DNA of 64,000 nt from Adineta ricciae (GCA_905250025.1 CAJNOJ010000130.1:62001-126000); one strand, 5' to 3'. Numbered from the stretch's first letter, positions 37,843 through 51,709 are shown. The notes: generated by a model not told the origin, from the letters alone. Made by a program: numbers and translations.

Positions 37843-40800
37843 TTACGAGTCGTGTGCTGAATTGCTTCGACTACCTACTCTAAGAATAAACGGTGCAGGT
37901 TGCTGTGAGATGGGCGATCTGGATGATCGAAAACTATTTTCTTTCGAAGACGAATGTTTTCGTTGTGTTGTTATCTCGCTAACATTGGTGATCGAAGTTG
38001 CCATCGATTTACGTAATTCTCTTGTTTTACATTTGTAGAAGTATAAATCTTTTTCTAATTCTTTGATTTGATTCGAGGTTTCTTGTAATTGACCAAGTAA
38101 TAACTGCTTTTCTTCTTCATGAGCTTGTTGAATTGATGTCAAACGACGATCATGGTCGAGTGTTAAAGATTGAATACGCGATTGTAGTTCGTTGACGATT
38201 TCATTTTGCTCAGCAAGTTGAGACTGAAATGTTCAATTAAATTGACAAAAGACAGAAACTACTTTAGCATACTTTCATCTCTTCGCAGTCACGTTGAACT
38301 TTATTATTATCTTCTTTGAGGTCGATGACTTTGTCAAACAATTTGCGACAGAGTTCTTTTGCTTCGCTCTCGTTTAACTGTCCGATCTTGAACAAAGGTG
38401 ATTCCGCACCCTATAGGAACGTCGTATCGAGAGTTATTCAATCGATTTGTTGCGAAAAGGAATTACCTGACTGGCTCGAACTGATTGTTCGACGTCACGC
38501 TCACGTTTCAAGATCATATTATTTTGATAATCAATTGCTAAATTAACTGCTTCGATGGCTTCACCAATTTCAATCAAACGTCGTTCTTCTGTTGGTGATA
38601 ACACACCATTTTGTTCTTCCAATCGTTCTGTATACAAACGCTTTTGTTCTAATAATTGCTCACGTATTACTCGACGATCTGTTTGTTGTTTATCCACATT
38701 TTTCAAATTCTATACAGAGACACAATTAGTTTGCATTTCTCACAAAATGAAACGAAGCATTTTAACCTTATTGACAATCTGACTTGCACGAATCTTTTTC
38801 GCTTCTAATTCCGTTTTCTCTTGAAGTAGAATTTCCTTCTTTTGTATTAGCTCTTCACGTTTTTGTATATCATCTCTCAGTGCTTCTAATTCTTTTCGTT
38901 CGGCAATCAACTTCTCCATATCAACATCGAACGTCGTCGTTCGATCAGAAATATTTCCATTGGAAGCACCGCGTAATTTCCGTTGTGCAGCAACGAGACC
39001 TTCTGTTTTAAGTTTGAGAATTTTCTGTTGCTGTTCATTCTGAATTTGTAGCTCTTGAATACGTTGTTGTTCGCGAATGAGTTCCTGTTCGAATTTATTT
39101 TTCAATTCGCTCTCTTCACGTATTCGTTTTTGTGCAGTTTCGTATTGCTGTTTCATTCGGAATAGTGCTGCTTGGAGGTCAACAATCCTAAACAACGTCG
39201 AATGCTCAACTGCGATGTCAGTTTGAGAAAAACTTTATACTTCATACCTCTTTTCCGTATTGCCTGTGAGTTTGATCATCAATTCTCGGTAGTGTTTCTC
39301 CTTCTGCTGAAGTGATTCTATTCGAGCTTTTGCCAGTTCACATTTCTTTCGGTATTCCCTAGAAAGAATCGTTTGAACACGTGAAGAACATGAACGTATG
39401 TTGTCATACCCTTCTAATTTCGATTTTTCATGATTGGTTTTAGTTGCTATTTGTTGCATTACCTTTTGTAAGTCGTGATACTCAAGCTTCGCTTTTTCCA
39501 TTTCCTAGAATTCGAATCATTCGCTCAAACAAACTTTCTCTCGTTTGAAACAAAGTACCCGCTCGAGTGTTTTAATATGTTGTTGATATTGTTCGTTGGT
39601 ATCTTTCACATCTTTTGTCGACGTGTATACACTTTTAATTAATTGCTCTTTTAATCTATGAAAACAACTTTGAAGATAAGGGATAAACACGAAACGACTT
39701 ACTGAATGTTAATATTGAGTAAATGAGCATTATTTTCTGCTTCTTTGACTTTTCGGGTAGTTTCATCGATTAGCTGTTGCTTCTGCAGTGTTGATTGTCT
39801 CAACGATTGAATTGTTTCATCATCGGGGATAATACTTGGTGTGGTTCGTTTTCGACGGACACGATATGTATCGTGGCGAACTAATCGACTAGAAATCAAA
39901 CGAGAAAATTTCGAATTTTCTCAAAAACATTTCTTTACTCACTTTTGTTCAGTTAACGAATCTTCTGTACTTTTCAATGCGAGTTCTTCAACTTCTTCTC
40001 GGGAGTGTGCTATAGCTAGTGATCGTCCATGAAATCTGTCTATGACATATTCCATATCAAATGCAGCTGGACTAGAATGAATGTTTCGTGGTTGAATTGA
40101 TTGATCCTAATCGATATTGTATATATTAGAAACGAAGTTGATGACCGTCTTACTTTTCTTTGAAAACCGTTGAAGTGAGGTGCGGATTTAACACGATCAT
40201 AGAACGATTTTTTCGCTGTAGAATGATTCAGTTGATAGATATTAGTTGAATGATTGTGGTTCTACAAAGAAAAATGATCAAATCATTTGAGGAAATTCGA
40301 AAATTTACTTGTGACTGGTTTTGTAGTTGGGAAAGAATTTCTTCTTGTTGTTTTAGATGATGATTTGATTCATCTAATGCAACACGTATACGATTCAGTT
40401 CATCTTCCTACAAGCGAGTAATAATAAAATGTCCTTCCTTCTCAAAAGAGTATCTTACTTTAGTTTTCAATTCGTCTTGAAGTTTATCCATAATCATATC
40501 TCGTTGAACACGCATTTCCGATTCCGACTTCAACTCATCTTGAGCCTAATAAAAGAACTCGATTTTCTTATCAATTCAATCACCAATTTAAACTTACTGT
40601 ATGCAATGCAGTCTCTAAATTTGTTATTCGACATGTGAACAGATCGTTGTACCAATCCATAGAACTTTCCTTCAGACAAAAAATCAAATTATCTTTCAGA
40701 TGACTTCTCAACCTTATTATTTACATTGACTACAGCATCCATCCACGTTTGTATCCATTGTTTTTGCTCGTCATTCAATTCTCGACATTCATTCAATTGT

Positions 40801-42657
40801 TGAAAACATGTATAAGCTGTTTGAATTAAACGGCGTGCATTATTAGTATTCACTGTTGTACTAAACAGATGATTATGTGTACGAGCTTCAAACAAATAAG
40901 AAAGTTCTCTACTTAGAACGACGTGCACTGGACACTTGGCCATTACGAGATAATAAGGATCGCTGTCGTTGTAATTCCTCCCGTAAGTACTATAAAAAAA
41001 GACATTTTAGATAGATTTTTGTCTATCATTTATTATTCACTGACCGTAATTTCACTTTGCATTTCAACGAAGCGTTGAGCATTCGGGTCAACATTTTTGA
41101 TAGGTTTATTACGAATTTGACTTGCCTGTATCATCAAAACTATGTATGAAAATAATCTACTCTTTTCAGAACATACCCGATGAGCATACTGAAGAGCATT
41201 GACAGATTCATCGAGATCGACAATACACGGACTAACACCTAGAAGGAGAAGATATGGAATGATAGGTGTGTTTTAGCGAAATGTTACATGTTATCATCAA
41301 TGTTTTGGCATTTCCACCGAGTGAATCTTTGAGTAGACGAGTAATTTTGGAGTCTCGATAAGGAATATGACCACCAGCACGTTTTTTCGGATCGGACAAG
41401 GCACTAACGACATTTCCCAATGCTAATAGGCCTGAATTGATACGAATAGATTCTTGGAATCGTTCACCAGTATTATGTGTTCGTGCGACACGTTCTGAGC
41501 CAGCCAAATCCACAAAGTGCAATTTGGCAGAGAGATAACTTTCTACAAAAGAGAATCTCATACTTCCATTTAAGTCTTTTACCAATATTACCGTCGAATG
41601 CAGCTTGAACAGGTTTCATAAGACCATCAAACGATGCTTGTATCATAAGTGAGCTGGAATTTTTCTCTCTCATACGTTGTTCTAGAAGAAGGCAGCTGAT
41701 ATTCTCTATCTCAAAATGAAGAACACATACCGATATGCAAAGTAAAAATCGCATGAGATCGTGATGATTCGTCGTTCATTTGTGTTGCTCCTATGTGTCG
41801 TGCGGTCGATCCTTTCTTTAATAAATTAACAACATCATCAACTGAATGACATGTGTGTTCACTGGCACCGACAACAACTACAAGAATTATCCCGAACTAT
41901 GATTGGAAAAGAAGAAAAGATTCTCTTTTACTAGTATTTCCAGCTGCATCATCACGAACATCCAAAGCTTTATCATTTATATCCAATAAATCAATAATGT
42001 CATCCTTATAAATTTCTAAGTACGATGCAGAAATAGTCGCACGACGATCAGGTCGATTCTAAATACACACATTTCATTAATTATCTTCATCCGAGGAAAC
42101 GTTCGTTGATTACCTGTAATGTATGGAAAATTGTTTGAACAGCTCGTGGTACGATACCATAATCTTTCTCTCCAATCGATAGAATATTTCCACCGGTCAT
42201 TGTATATGTTTTTCCTGAACCCTACCGAACAGAACCAGTGTCAACATCATAACTGTACCTAACACAATTCACGTACGGTTTGTCCATAAGCAAAGATAGT
42301 CACGTTGTATCCATCAAAAACATTCGTTAACATAGGTGCTATACATGTTTCATACAGTTCTTCCTGCGAATAAACATGTAAACAAATTGACTTATAGCAT
42401 TGATCTGTCTTTACTTGTTGAGTTTTGGGTCCGAATACAAAATCGTATTTGAACGTCTTTCGATCGCCTACAACGATCTGATTTGTCTGTGGATGAATCG
42501 CTACACAACTCTTTTGTTCGTGAGCTTTCTCTCGTTGTAAGAATGGTCGAACCTAGAAATGTACGTACATAATAATCATCGTGATATTTATCAGGAGTAT
42601 TCGTGTACATACTCGAATAGCGACTTTAACACGAAATTCGGATTCATTATTCACCAT
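37843..42657 (-). CDS. KIF27: Kinesin-4 family protein, KIF7/KIF27 (Costal-2) type
   Basis: Many-exon gene from ATG 42657 ([20 protein letters not shown]) to TAA at 37843-37845; product roughly 1150-1250 residues. The N-terminal motor has all key elements: P-loop GQTGSGKTYT, switch [10 protein letters not shown], switch [11 protein letters not shown], and the neck-proximal [15 protein letters not shown] and NALQYAHRA. The KVAIRVRP start and [11 protein letters not shown] loop fit the KIF7/KIF27 branch of kinesin-4. The remainder is nearly continuous coiled coil, and the C-terminal [13 protein letters not shown] resembles the end of KIF27. Family members regulate cilium tip structure and Hedgehog signalling (KIF7/Costal-2) or motile cilia (KIF27). 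I cannot separate KIF7 from KIF27 orthology by eye. MYCBP lies 71 bp upstream on the same strand, and an acceptor-like TAG sits 2 nt before the ATG. Confidence 0.9.
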
Positions 42658-42728
42658 TATCTACAAATCAATCAAAACGTAAGCAGAAGATGAGGAAAAG
42701 GTCAAATGAATTCAAGAAAAGATTTTAT

Positions 42729-43078
42729 TTATTGTCCACCACTCTCGTATTTTTGTAATTTTTCTTTCAATGTCTCGTTCTCTCGTGTTAACTCGTCGAT
42801 TTTTTCACGTAAACACATCAGTTCATTTTTGGTCGTCTCCAATTCAGCAGTATCAGGTCCACTTGCTCCCATATACCGACGAACGAATTCAGCTGCATTA
42901 TTCGGCTTCTCTGCCTCTTCGTAAAGTGCTACGAGCGCTTCTAGAAACAATGTAACTTCGCAAATGGAAGCGTCAGGAAAGTGAACAGACTTGTAATTGA
43001 ATCGACGACACCGCCTTTTTCAAGATAGCGTCGGAATTCTTCTCGTTTGGATTCATTAGGTCGATAAGTTGATGTCAT
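42729..43078 (-). CDS. MYCBP: c-Myc-binding protein (MYCBP/AMY-1)
   Basis: Two exons, 43078-42991 and 42940-42729, sum to 300 nt, 99 residues (human 103). The product starts MTSTYRPNESKREEFRRYLE and continues KGGVVDSITKALVALYEE, matching the family hallmark SKREQFRRYLEKSGVLD and LVALYEEPEKPN. The C-terminal half is a short coiled coil (CLREKIDELTRENETLKEKL). The splice donor is a weak gtctgt but joins in frame. In vertebrates MYCBP binds c-Myc and also AKAP proteins and is reported in sperm flagella and ciliary proteomes. It ends 71 bp before the start of the kinesin gene on the same strand, with no room for a normal promoter. It is divergent from the L9 gene. Confidence 0.94.
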
Positions 43079-43452
43079 TTTACACGAATGTTATGTGAAA
43101 AGTTTCTGTCAATCGACAGACATGAAGTTTGTTTGTTGCTAAGCAACACCTCCGTTGATGACTCACCATCACGCTAATGCATCTTCATTTCTTCACATGA
43201 AATTCATATGGAAGTCCGCGGAGAAAAACTTATGATTCTGATTTTCTACACTGGATTTGTTAATTCCATCCACATTTAAAGAAAAGGTTCGAGTTTTTTA
43301 CAAATGAAATCATTCCATAGTTTACCATATTGTATATTAGGATATGCATTTTACAGAAGTCGTCGATATTCATTTCTCACTCTCAACATTCGATTACCGA
43401 AGATTCTGATAATGTTCGTATTTTGTATTTCAGATCGTTCATCAGTATCATC
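43079..43452. promoter_or_regulatory. Divergent spacer MYCBP / RPL9
   Basis: 374 bp between two divergent starts. A pyrimidine-rich acceptor-like site (gtattttgtatttcag) ends at 43434, 18 nt before the L9 ATG, suggesting a 5' UTR intron or a spliced-leader acceptor. Confidence 0.45.
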
Positions 43453-44187
43453 ATGCGACCAATTAAAGCACGTGAACAACTTGCCATACCTGATGATGGT
43501 AGGATTTTGTTGTTTTTTGTTTTGCAGTATCGAATTTTCTTATTTCTCTTTCTATTTACAGTTAAAGTCAGTGTAAAAAGTCGCGTTGTTCAAGTATCAG
43601 GCAAACGTGGCAAACTTGTACGAAGTTTTCGTCATGCCCGAGTCGATATTTCCATGCCTAAGAAGAATTTGATCGTCGTAGAAAAATGGTTCGGCACAAA
43701 CAAAGAAAATGCCGTTGTTCGTACAATTTGTTCACATATTAACAATATGATCAAAGGTGTAACAAAGGTATTTGACATCAGCATGAACATTTCCCACAAA
43801 TAACTATCATTTCTTCGCAGGGATATTGTTATAAAATGCGTTCAGTCTACGCTCACTTTCCCATCAACACCGTCGTTACCGAAAATGGTCAAGCAGTTGA
43901 AATCCGTAACTTCTTAGGTGAAAAATTCGTTCGTCGTGTTAAAATGCAACCAGGTGTAAAGATCACTGCTAGCACAAAACAAAAAGATGAACTCATTCTT
44001 GAAGGCAATGACATCGAACTTGTTTCACGATCAGGTAACAATCGCTGTTGCTTCTCTTCAATCATTTCTCGCTTGAATCTTTCTAGCTGCACTCATTCAG
44101 ATGTCAACATCAGTTAAAAACAAAGATATCCGTAAATTTCTTGACGGTATCTACGTCAGCGAAAAAGTTTCAGCCGATGAAGCATAA
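43453..44187 (+). CDS. RPL9: 60S ribosomal protein L9 (uL6)
   Basis: Four exons (43453-43498, 43562-43767, 43821-44034, 44087-44187) sum to 567 nt, 188 residues; human L9 has 192. The product has the near-invariant stretches [48 protein letters not shown] and [16 protein letters not shown]. uL6 sits near the GTPase-associated centre and sarcin-ricin loop of the large subunit. The N-terminal ~15 residues ([15 protein letters not shown]) are less conserved, as usual. The start is supported by the short spacing after an acceptor-like site. Two overlapping AATAAA-like signals lie at about 44239-44248. Confidence 0.97.
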
Positions 44188-44356
44188 ACGAAACATGTGC
44201 TTATTGCCGAGTTCACATTGTTTTTTGCATGTTTAACAATAAAATAAAAAAGAAAAGAAGAATTGAAAACAAACGCCGAAACTACCTTAATGATTTGTTT
44301 TTCTCTTCTTCAGACTAACTAAAAGATGTTAATGACAACGGGAGACTAGATTAACG

Positions 44357-46302
<1,946 letters not shown>

Positions 46303-46644
46303 TTAATATCATTGTCTCACACTTTTCTTTTATGCACGACAATAGTTGAATTTGCAATCTATCGTCAATGTATCTTAACGTTTTTTTTCTCTCGAGCATT
46401 TGTTTCTTCACAAATGAATATAGAATACTCAAGCCTGAATACGAATCTCAGCTTTTAACCTAGTCGATTAGATTGATACAATGCATTGTAGTGAGAGGAC
46501 ATCTATACATTACTCGTAATCCATAGCTCTACTCATTTGATCCATGTGCTACGTGCTTTATTGTTTTTGTGAATGTTGGTCGATCAGTCTTGGCCAATGT
46601 ACTTTTTCTACAGCTTGAATAGATCATTGTACTTGTGAAATAAA
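46303..46644. other. Spacer between two carrier genes
   Basis: 342 bp between same-strand genes. No exon or RNA gene recognised. Confidence 0.4.
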
Positions 46645-48084
46645 ATGTCGATTGAAAGTAATGATCAAAACAAATTCATATGTGTTTGGTTTGCGGATAA
46701 GTCTGTTCAACTCAAATCAAAAGTTAAAATCATAGAAAGATTCACAACTTATGATCAATTACGAGAATATGTCCTTGATAAGAAGAAATCTTCTGTAATT
46801 ATCATTGTTTCAGAGAATATATCTTTAGAAACTTTCTTGTCTGATGAACTACCATCAATATGTGCCATTTACGATGATAAATTAACACGTTTACATTGTT
46901 TACCAGAATTGAGCTCAGCGGTAAATGATTATATAATAAATAATCAAAAGGAGGAGAAGAAAAGTGCTCATCAATCAATCTTTCGAAAATACTGGTTTCT
47001 TATTGGATTAATCTGCACCATTATTCTGGCGTATCTATTTCCAAACGTTGGCAAAGCAGGTGGATACATTCGCTCTGAATGGACAGTTAAATGGGGTTGT
47101 ATTATCTTTGTTTTCTTTCTCAGTGGTTTATCGTTACGTACAAAACAACTTCTCAGGGAACTTCTTTACATTCGTCTTCATATCTTTACTCAACTTTATA
47201 GCTTTTTGATAATTCCATTTGCAATTTATGGCTTGGGATTATTGCTAGTGAAACTAAATATCAATAAAACATTAGTATTTGGTGTAATAATCATGGCTTC
47301 AACATCAACATCAATATCGAGCAATGTTGTGATGACAAGAAATGCACTAGGAAATGAATATGCTGCATTACTGAATGCTGTTCTCGGAAATGTTTTAGGA
47401 ATCTTTTTATCTCCTGCTTTAGTATTTTATTTCATGAAGGATTCAACGTTTGACTTACTTTTCAATGACGATATTACCAATGGACAATTACGATACACTC
47501 ATGTTATTCAAAAATTGAGTTTAACTGTGTTAGTTCCATTGATTCTTGGCCAGATAATTCATAATTTATGTCCAAAGCAAGTGATGCACGTTCGTGAAAA
47601 GTTATATTTTGGTGAATTGAATAGTTTAGCTATATTAATACTTGTTTGGTCGATATTTTGCACTGCTTTCGCCAGTCGGTCATTTGAAGTCATACCGAAA
47701 CGAGATCTTTGTATCTTAATTGTAATTAATGGCGTGATCTATATCGTGTCTTCCTTGCTAATTATGACCACTGCTCGAATACCTATATCGTATTGGCAAT
47801 TCTCTGAACGAGATACTGTTGCAATGATGTTTTGTGGTGCAATGAAAAGTTTAGTGATGGGAATTCCATTGATCAATGCCTTATATGGAAATAGTCATCA
47901 AGAAATTAGTAGTGTACTTGCGTTACCTTTGATTGTCAATCAAGTTGCACAATTGATGCTAGGTGCTATTGAAGTGATTTTACTGAAACATTGGATAATG
48001 AATAAATCGCAAGAACAAGTTGCAGCAAAGGAAGATCTCAAAATGAATGAATTAGAGACTGTCAATGTCAAATCTTTGCAATGA
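46645..48084 (+). CDS. SLC10A7-like transporter with an extra N-terminal domain
   Basis: One uninterrupted frame of 479 codons. Residues ~113-460 form about ten hydrophobic helices and match SLC10A7, the divergent member of the bile-acid/sodium symporter superfamily: YWFLIGLICTIILAYLFPNV, IFVFFLSGLSLRTKQL, VPLILGQIIHNL, and DTVAMMFCGAMKSLVMGIPL (vertebrate: DTVAIIFCSTHKSLTLGIP). SLC10A7 proteins affect calcium handling and glycosylation in the secretory pathway. Residues 1-110 are soluble and absent from SLC10A7 (about 340-360 residues). They read like a small alpha/beta domain (FICVWFADKSV, KSSVIIIVSENIS, LPSICAIYDDK). I recall similar short domains at the N-terminus of other bdelloid proteins, but this is memory, not a search. 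Lack of introns contrasts with neighbours and could reflect retroposition or transfer. Poly(A)-type signal aataaa at about 48097. Confidence 0.85.
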   Translation: MSIESNDQNKFICVWFADKSVQLKSKVKIIERFTTYDQLREYVLDKKKSSVIIIVSENISLETFLSDELPSICAIYDDKLTRLHCLPELSSAVNDYIINNQKEEKKSAHQSIFRKYWFLIGLICTIILAYLFPNVGKAGGYIRSEWTVKWGCIIFVFFLSGLSLRTKQLLRELLYIRLHIFTQLYSFLIIPFAIYGLGLLLVKLNINKTLVFGVIIMASTSTSISSNVVMTRNALGNEYAALLNAVLGNVLGIFLSPALVFYFMKDSTFDLLFNDDITNGQLRYTHVIQKLSLTVLVPLILGQIIHNLCPKQVMHVREKLYFGELNSLAILILVWSIFCTAFASRSFEVIPKRDLCILIVINGVIYIVSSLLIMTTARIPISYWQFSERDTVAMMFCGAMKSLVMGIPLINALYGNSHQEISSVLALPLIVNQVAQLMLGAIEVILLKHWIMNKSQEQVAAKEDLKMNELETVNVKSLQ

Positions 48085-48153
48085 TTTTTTTTCAAATAAA
48101 ATAGTGAATGGATAAAGAATATCTCGAATGACTCTTCTATTACGTATACTTTC

Positions 48154-48272
48154 GCTTACGGCCATACCACGTTGAATACACCAGTTCTCGTCCGATCACT
48201 GAAGTTAAGCAACGTCGGGCTCGGTTAGTACTTGGATGGGTGACCGCCTGGGAATACCGAGTGTCGTAAGCT
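48154..48272 (+). rRNA. 5S ribosomal RNA
   Basis: A 119-nt sequence beginning gcttacggccataccacg and ending gtgtcgtaagct. The ends pair as helix I (GCTTACGGC with GTCGTAAGC, allowing G-U). The internal control region is intact, with a box A-like gaagttaagcaacgtcggg and a box C-like gatgggtgaccgcctggga. It lies 69 nt past the SLC10A7-like stop, same strand. It looks functional. Only one copy is in the window; no tandem 5S array. Confidence 0.95.
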
Positions 48273-48277
48273 TTTTT
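48273..48277 (+). terminator. RNA polymerase III oligo-T terminator of 5S
   Basis: The 5S 3' end runs into six T residues (48272-48277), the expected Pol III stop signal. Confidence 0.85.
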
Positions 48278-48908
48278 GTTTTGTGAAACATCTTTATGAG
48301 CAGGCATTCAACAAACATACTCATGTTTCGGAAAACTGCGACAAAACCAATACAAGTCTTTTTATCTGGCTAAAATGATTCTGCTCTTGTCTTCTTTTCT
48401 CATTCATATAGAACTAGAGATAAATAGGCGAATGAAAATGACACTGTTAAGAAGTTTGACAGGTCAGTTAGGTTTTCTCTGCTCATATTAGTCAACAGTT
48501 GGCAAAAGCGTCTGTAAAAAATAAGAGAGTATGGCCAATCACACTATCACAAGATATACAGAACTACATCGAATACAAAATATTATGCGACGAAGTAAGA
48601 TTTCAACTACAAGGTTTTCTATGAGTGAAAAGCAAACAGTCTATTTTCAATACGAGCAAAGTGTGATCGTGCCACTTGTTTATAGAATTGCCTCGTGGTT
48701 ATGAGATAAGATATTACTGTATTAAATCATCTTTTCGAAATCAGATAAGCAATGATTCATACTGTGACAAATGTGTGTGATGATTATTCTCTTATTTTTC
48801 AATGACTCTTTATTGATGCGTACTTTATTTCTCTTTTGGAACATTTCATTCTTTTCCACTGTTACCAACGTACAAATTATGAGAGACATGATTGTATAGT
48901 CAAAGTCA
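48278..48908. other. Spacer between 5S and the pentapeptide gene
   Basis: About 630 bp with no recognised gene. Its right part is the 3' UTR of the pentapeptide-repeat gene on the minus strand. Confidence 0.4.
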
Positions 48909-50948
48909 TCATTCGATTGACACATAGATATTGTCAACAGTGGCATTGGTTGCTTTGAATACAACAGTAAGTTGTAGTTCAGTAGTCGCTGAAGGACATG
49001 GAAGATAGGCCACTAATACTGAGAATCCTGTTACTCGAGTATTATTTAACGTTGACTCTAAAATGATAAACTAATCAGTTTTCTATCTTTGATATCCTGA
49101 AATTCTACGTACGTTCTGGGCCAATATCATTGTTATTCAGATCCAAAAAACGTACATTCATATAGATAGGTAAATTTATTGGATCGACAACACCATCCGA
49201 TGTTTTTCCTTGCATCTCAATACGAACTTTGCTACCTCCCCGTCGAATTAACCGTTCATAACGACGCGCATCAACTCGTTGTTGCAATATGGCATTCTGT
49301 TGATTCCCTTGAAACAGACACTCTGTACTTGACGGAACACCAACAGTAGAAACATGTCCATCACTAGTCCAGAATGGAATTGTTTCATTCATTCCTACAC
49401 ATTGTGCATCACTATTGTTAACTAAATTTATATTTCTTCCTGTTGATCCATCGGGCAAAATAGTATTTGCAATCGACAAAGCGACATTAAGTTGTCCTTG
49501 TGTAATGATAACTCCAATCAGTTGTGCATTGCTAAAATCGGCGAATTCAACATTTGCGTTTTCAAAGGTAGTTCCCGCTAAGAATGCATTTCGAAAAGAT
49601 GCACCACGTAAATTAGCCCATTGAAACAGACAGTTTGATAAGTAACTATGTGAAAAATCAGCGTCAGCTGCATTACTTGTATAAAAGTTTGCTGAACGAG
49701 CAGAGACATTATTCATTAGAACTCGAGATAGATCAGCTGCTTGAAAATCAGCATTTGATAGTTCCGAACGAGAAAACCATGCTTCCACGGCAATAGAACC
49801 TTGAAATTTAGTAGACGATAAATCAGAATTGGTTAATCGTGCTCGGGTTATATCAGCATTTTCAAATAAAGCACTTCGCATCTTAACATTCATAAAATTA
49901 CTCTCTGAAGCTTTCGCATGACGAAAATTCGACATAATTAACGTTGCACGAGAAAAATCTGCTTGGGTTACATCGGATTGCTGAAGCATTGCACCTTGCA
50001 GATTACTCGAACTAAAATTCGATTTGGGCAACAAGATCTGTTTAAGCGAAGCATTGATCAATATTGTGGATGGTAACATTAACTGACTGTAATCTAGTTG
50101 AGTTCCTCCTAATGAAGAAAAAGATGATCGGCTTTTGGGCGAACTACAAGTAATTTACCTTCATCAGAATTCCTATCGAGGTCATCAAGATCGAGTTCTT
50201 TCAAAAATGCGCCTTGTAAATTCAATGGTGTCTTATCCGGACGCTCGCCATGAATGTATTTCAATTTGTAGAGAAAGTCAATTAAGGATGATTTATGCTC
50301 ACGATCCAAACGAGTAAGTAGTGAATCGATTTTCACTCGTAGGAGAGAATCTTCTAATGGTTCCTCAGCGGAAACAACTTCTTCAATAAAATGAGCAAGT
50401 AAATCCGCATTCTCTCGACTTTGATCTTCTTTTCGATGTTCCGCGCGTATTTGTCGATCTTCTAGCAAAATTTGAATACGACGTTCTTCAATATTTATAT
50501 GTTGCCGTAACTGCTGCATGGCAAGAGATAGATCCTGTTGACGTTGATCACGTTGAATCGCTTGATCTTCGCCACGATTCTTTTCAATAAAAGTTTCTTC
50601 GCGTTTAGTCAATCTATCTGCTTCTTTCAATTGTTCGTTATGCATCAAACGTGTTAGATTCTCTGTAAATTCACGTTGCAATCGTGCGATATTCTCATTG
50701 GATTCGCGTTGTAATTTTGCGATTTGTTCATTCGATGCGCGTAGGTCGACTGAACCCGACGAACGTGGAATGACGATCACAGCAATAAGAATCGCAGCAA
50801 GCAACAACGCAATTAAAAAGCCAAGAAGAATTTTTAGAACGTCTAATGTTCGAGATTCTTTTCGCGCGGTCGTGGGAGGTGGTGTTGGACTTACCATAGT
50901 CCACTGAATAGCAGAGGGGTCGATAAACTGCATTTGAGATGTCGACAT
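48909..50948 (-). CDS. Pentapeptide-repeat membrane protein with coiled coil
   Basis: Three exons (50948-50159, 50108-49113, 49057-48909) sum to 1935 nt, 644 residues. Residues ~1-35 are a Pro-rich cytosolic-type tail; a strong hydrophobic helix follows (about 38-60, ILLGFLIALLLAAILIAVIV), predicting one membrane pass. Next is a charged Gln/Arg/Glu-rich coiled coil of about 130 residues. From about residue 245 there are dozens of A(D/N)LxX-type pentapeptide repeats (ANLRGASFRNAFLAGTTF, ADFSNAQL), which fold as a right-handed beta helix. The last ~130 residues lack the repeat and look like a beta-rich domain. Pentapeptide repeats are mainly bacterial; the gene may be an old transfer that gained introns, as reported for many bdelloid genes. 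No function can be assigned. Confidence 0.88.
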
Positions 50949-51235
50949 CCTTATTTTTTGATTTGAAATGACTGCTCTGGATCTTCATACATCAATTTGT
51001 CTGTCAATATTTTTCTAGATTTAGATATCCAAATCCAAACAAGGATATCATGTATCTCAACAATGCTGTAAGAATTAACTTTGCCCGTGAATAGTTATTT
51101 AGCTCTCTCGTAAATATTGAATGTTACTTAAAGAATGAAGTTCGATTTTTTACCAGGATGGAATAGCAGTCAAAATCAATAGATCGTTTTTTTTCTATGT
51201 CAATCGAAGCTTTTAAGTACGTGAACAACATGATT

Positions 51236-51239
<4 letters not shown>

Positions 51240-51269
<30 letters not shown>
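51240..51269. repeat. (TA)n microsatellite
   Basis: About 15 uninterrupted TA units. Confidence 0.9.
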
Positions 51270-51273
<4 letters not shown>

Positions 51274-51709
51274 AGAAACAAGCTCGACAAGACAATCTTG
51301 ACACATTTAGTTTCGAATTATATGTCAATGGGTATTCTAATGCTTAATTGAAATACAATAAAAATGGTTAGGCATATGAAATGCTTCGATATTTTGATGA
51401 GCAGAACCGTCAAGGTCTAATTTGTTCTTTGTATAATGTTAATTATCATGTGACGTTGGGTAAAGAGAGAAAAAGCCGAGTGATTGATTTTGCTCGGAAG
51501 AAAGTTTCGTGTTGAATCAATGACTTTCGTTACTCGTGAATTCTTTTTTTAATAAAATCATGTCTTCGAGATGATTAATTGGTTTCTAAGTGAGCGAAAG
51601 GACATGTCTGTGAACAATTCAGTCGTCGAGTGGATAAATGTTGAAGTAAGCATTTCTAATGATTGAACAATGTGAAAGTGGTCGAAGCCCTTCAATTTCG
51701 CTGTACAAT

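Noticed and set aside
51240..51269. TA run considered as an origin or recombination site
   Set aside because: A plain dinucleotide repeat with no flanking structure.
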